DNA of 9,473 bases, from NCBI GenBank assembly GCA_039923455.1, contig JBDTCS010000345.1:1-9473 (forward strand), read 5' to 3'. A program made the translations under genes and the position numbers. This DNA comes from JBDTCS01 sp039923455. Its GTDB lineage: Bacteria > Bacteroidota > Ignavibacteria > Palsa-1295. The notes under the pieces were generated by a model. The model did not search any database, was not told where the DNA came from, and worked only from the letters and a program-made list of their open reading frames with translations. This document shows, in pieces, positions 7,405 through 9,473 of this stretch (its first letter is position 1; the number at the start of each line of letters is the position of its first letter).

Positions 7405-9473
7405 TTATTTCACAATGTTCAAATGTAGGGTCACAACATCCCTTGGCGTGGTTAACCGTATTAGATAATGCCCATTTGCCAACTTTGGTGCTTGTATCGA
7501 TAGTGAATGTTCACCGGCGGCTTGAGAAGTCCCTTTGAGGAGCGAAGTAATACGGCCAAGATCGTCGATTAATTTCACGCTAACAGATTCGGATTGTGAC
7601 AGCGAATACTTCAAAATTGTGGCCTCCCGGGCCGGATTCTGCGATAGGGAAGCTTGCAAGCTGCTCGGCAAAGACGATGCAATGCCGTTATTCGGAAGTG
7701 CATCTTTCATGACTACACGATACCAGACGCTCGGGGTGACCAATTGGTCCACGATGATCGAGCTCGTTCCGTCGGCATTGCGAATTGCGATCATCGGGTT
7801 GCCCGGGTTCAACCCGCGATTATCGAGCGGGTAAAGGATGACGCTATCGTGTTGAGTCTTGAACTGAAAAAGTACTTTTGCAGCCGAGAGAAGCGTCGGC
7901 GTAGTCCCCCAGTTTTTTCCAAAGCCAAGTGAATCCACCCATACTAATCCTGAATTTTGTGATCGCGTTGAGATAGTAAGGAGTGCTTCTTTCGATGCTG
8001 ATAGTATGTTGGTGTCTGTCGGCAATAGATAAAATGTGAGGAGATCACGGCTTGCGTCGAGCCTTGCGAATTGAAGCCCGGGTAATTTTGCGGTATCGCT
8101 TCCAAAAAATCCGGCAGCTCCGATGACGGAGCTCGAAGCGATCGTAAACAATCCATTTGTTTCATCCCAAACCAGTTCACCGGAATCCGAGTGTTTCACC
8201 GAAGTATCCGGCTGAAATGCATACTCTGCCGCAACCTTGTGCTTTGCATCATTGAACTGCTGACGAAGTTTTAGTAAGCTGAACACATTGTTATCAAGCC
8301 CACCATCGACACCAAAACTACCTCTCGAAGTCGAGAAGACGGGCGTGAGCCAAACATCATCGGGATCGTGCGCAATAATATCACTCTGGCCGGACACCGA
8401 GACTAATCCGTTACGAAATATTGCACTTGCCGTTGGAGCCAGAGCGAGCATTGCCGAATTACCAGCGATCGTGTTGCTGCTCGTCGAAGAATGAAACGCG
8501 TTTTGTACGCTATCGGCAAAAAGGTCTTGGCGGTACCAAGCATACGGCGTGAAGAAGATACCGTCCCAATCTTGGTAGTCGGCGTATGCAGGGATCAATA
8601 GCATCTGTTCGGCGCTATACTGATTGATCGCCGGGACGTAGTACTCGCCAAGCACAAAGGCTTTGTCCGAAGCAGCGTTCGAAGTGATAGCGCCGAGTGT
8701 GCCACCCGATCGACTGCGTAGCATGGAAGTATTGCGAATCATCCATGTTGAATCGGAGTAGTTCTTACCCGGACGTGAGCCGAGATAATCCCATCCGTTG
8801 TGGTATTCGGTCACATCACCACCGGAGGCCTTGTATACATCAGGAAGCAATCCCCAATAATTGTTTTGCGTGAAATTGACGAGGCCCTTAAAATGCATCG
8901 TGTCCTTAATCACGCTTAGCATGCTCAAATAAAATGATCGTTCGATCGAATCGATGAACATCATCTGACACCGGACACGCTCAAGCGGCGATAGCGATAA
9001 GCCTTTATATAAGAGGCGCTTGACAGAGAGGTTCGTTAACGATTCGCCTGCTATCAATCCTGTTTCGGATTTGTGATGCAAGTGAAACGCATCGAGCCAT
9101 ACATCACCAAGTTCAGCACCGCATTGCACGCTCACATTTTGCAAACCACCGACGGTGCAGCGAAACGTGAACGCATATTGCTTCCATGCAGTATCGATCG
9201 TGACTAGTGTATTCAGACTGCGAGGATTTCCTGTCGTGTACTGAGAAATTAGTAAAGTGATCTTTCGACTGATAATACCGGGTCGATTGGTGCCATCGTA
9301 TGCCATCTTCGCCCAGAAGATCACCTCGTAAAGCGAGTCCTTGCCGATGCGTGCGCTAAGATTGGTGTAGGCAACATTTCCGGATGCAGGAGCTCCACCG
9401 AGACTTGTTAGCCTGACTTTCACAAATATCTGTGAATCGACACCACCATCAGCTTCGACCTTAAAGGCTTGCG
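7405..9473 (-). CDS. Secreted clan GH-A glycoside hydrolase-like protein with CBM-like domain and T9SS tail, 5' end outside window
   Basis: The minus-strand frame is open from the right edge to a TAA at 7405-7407, giving 688 visible residues. The GTG at 9423 is not the start: the frame continues upstream (FKVEADGGVDS) and aligns with the middle of the CBM-like domain of the neighbour (WVDADGGIDS). About 340 residues, including the signal peptide, N-terminal barrel and acid/base Glu, should lie off-window, judging by the 1025-residue paralogue. Numbered from that GTG codon: end of the jelly roll to ~120 (LGDVWLDAFHLHHKSE), GLVNFTQNNYW ~180-190, NGWDYLGSRPG ~209-219, FVLGEYYVPAINQYSAE ~256-272, QDWDGIFFTPYAW ~284-296, DDVWLTP ~355-361, LLTISTRSQNSGLVW 481-495, and the T9SS sorting domain ~590-672 (SLSQNPARE, LIDDLGRITSLL, ANGHYLIRLTTP). 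The Glu of GEYY (codon 8644-8646) occupies the nucleophile position of cellulase-like relatives, so this copy may be active; substrate unknown. It is upstream of its paralogue with a 15-base gap, probably co-transcribed from a promoter outside the window. Confidence 0.85.
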   Translation of the reverse strand, partial: QAFKVEADGGVDSQIFVKVRLTSLGGAPASGNVAYTNLSARIGKDSLYEVIFWAKMAYDGTNRPGIISRKITLLISQYTTGNPRSLNTLVTIDTAWKQYAFTFRCTVGGLQNVSVQCGAELGDVWLDAFHLHHKSETGLIAGESLTNLSVKRLLYKGLSLSPLERVRCQMMFIDSIERSFYLSMLSVIKDTMHFKGLVNFTQNNYWGLLPDVYKASGGDVTEYHNGWDYLGSRPGKNYSDSTWMIRNTSMLRSRSGGTLGAITSNAASDKAFVLGEYYVPAINQYSAEQMLLIPAYADYQDWDGIFFTPYAWYRQDLFADSVQNAFHSSTSSNTIAGNSAMLALAPTASAIFRNGLVSVSGQSDIIAHDPDDVWLTPVFSTSRGSFGVDGGLDNNVFSLLKLRQQFNDAKHKVAAEYAFQPDTSVKHSDSGELVWDETNGLFTIASSSVIGAAGFFGSDTAKLPGLQFARLDASRDLLTFYLLPTDTNILSASKEALLTISTRSQNSGLVWVDSLGFGKNWGTTPTLLSAAKVLFQFKTQHDSVILYPLDNRGLNPGNPMIAIRNADGTSSIIVDQLVTPSVWYRVVMKDALPNNGIASSLPSSLQASLSQNPAREATILKYSLSQSESVSVKLIDDLGRITSLLKGTSQAAGEHSLSIQAPKLANGHYLIRLTTPRDVVTLHLNIVK

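Noticed and set aside
4855..7983. Recent gene conversion between the tandem paralogues at the identical 15-residue block
   Set aside because: Eight of the fifteen codons carry silent differences, which fits purifying selection rather than recent conversion.
9421..9423. GTG as the start codon of the right-hand gene
   Set aside because: The frame remains open to the window edge and the upstream residues align with the paralogue, so the true start is off-window.

Overview
The window reads as bacterial chromosome from the Bacteroidota / Chlorobiota / Ignavibacteriota-Kapabacteria side of the tree. Three of the five proteins end in a type IX secretion (T9SS) C-terminal sorting domain, the adenylate kinase is the short-LID form without zinc cysteines that is usual in Bacteroidota, no start codon has a recognisable Shine-Dalgarno sequence, and one TAnnTTTG promoter element is present. 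The exact phylum is inference; the ASH-repeat protein together with T9SS cargo would suit Kapabacteria or Ignavibacteria. I see no tRNA, rRNA, CRISPR array, transposase, integrase or phage gene.

Layout. (1) 1-1453, minus: the 5' part of a secreted protein with three ASH ('DTLDFG') repeats. It is open to the left edge, so it is a real gene cut by the window. (2) 1454-1724: divergent intergenic region. (3) 1725-3569, plus: a secreted right-handed beta-helix protein with a T9SS sorting domain. (4) 3657-4217, plus: adenylate kinase (adk), preceded by a candidate Bacteroidota-type promoter. (5) 4256-4287: a perfect 14-bp hairpin that should terminate transcription from both sides. (6) 4312-7389 and 7405-9473, both minus and 15 bp apart: tandem paralogous secreted proteins related to clan GH-A glycoside hydrolases, each with a carbohydrate-binding-like jelly roll and a T9SS sorting domain. 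The upstream one is cut by the right edge.

How they fit together. Four of the five genes encode exported proteins and three carry T9SS tails, so this looks like a block of outer-surface or secreted cargo, probably acting on or binding polysaccharide, with one housekeeping gene (adk) inside it. The most interesting point is the tandem pair. The upstream copy keeps the Glu expected as catalytic nucleophile. The downstream full-length copy has Asn there, and also Thr in place of the conserved Asn before the acid/base Glu. The downstream protein may therefore be a pseudoenzyme (binding or regulatory partner) co-expressed with a catalytic sister. I found no sign of a new defence or mobile system.
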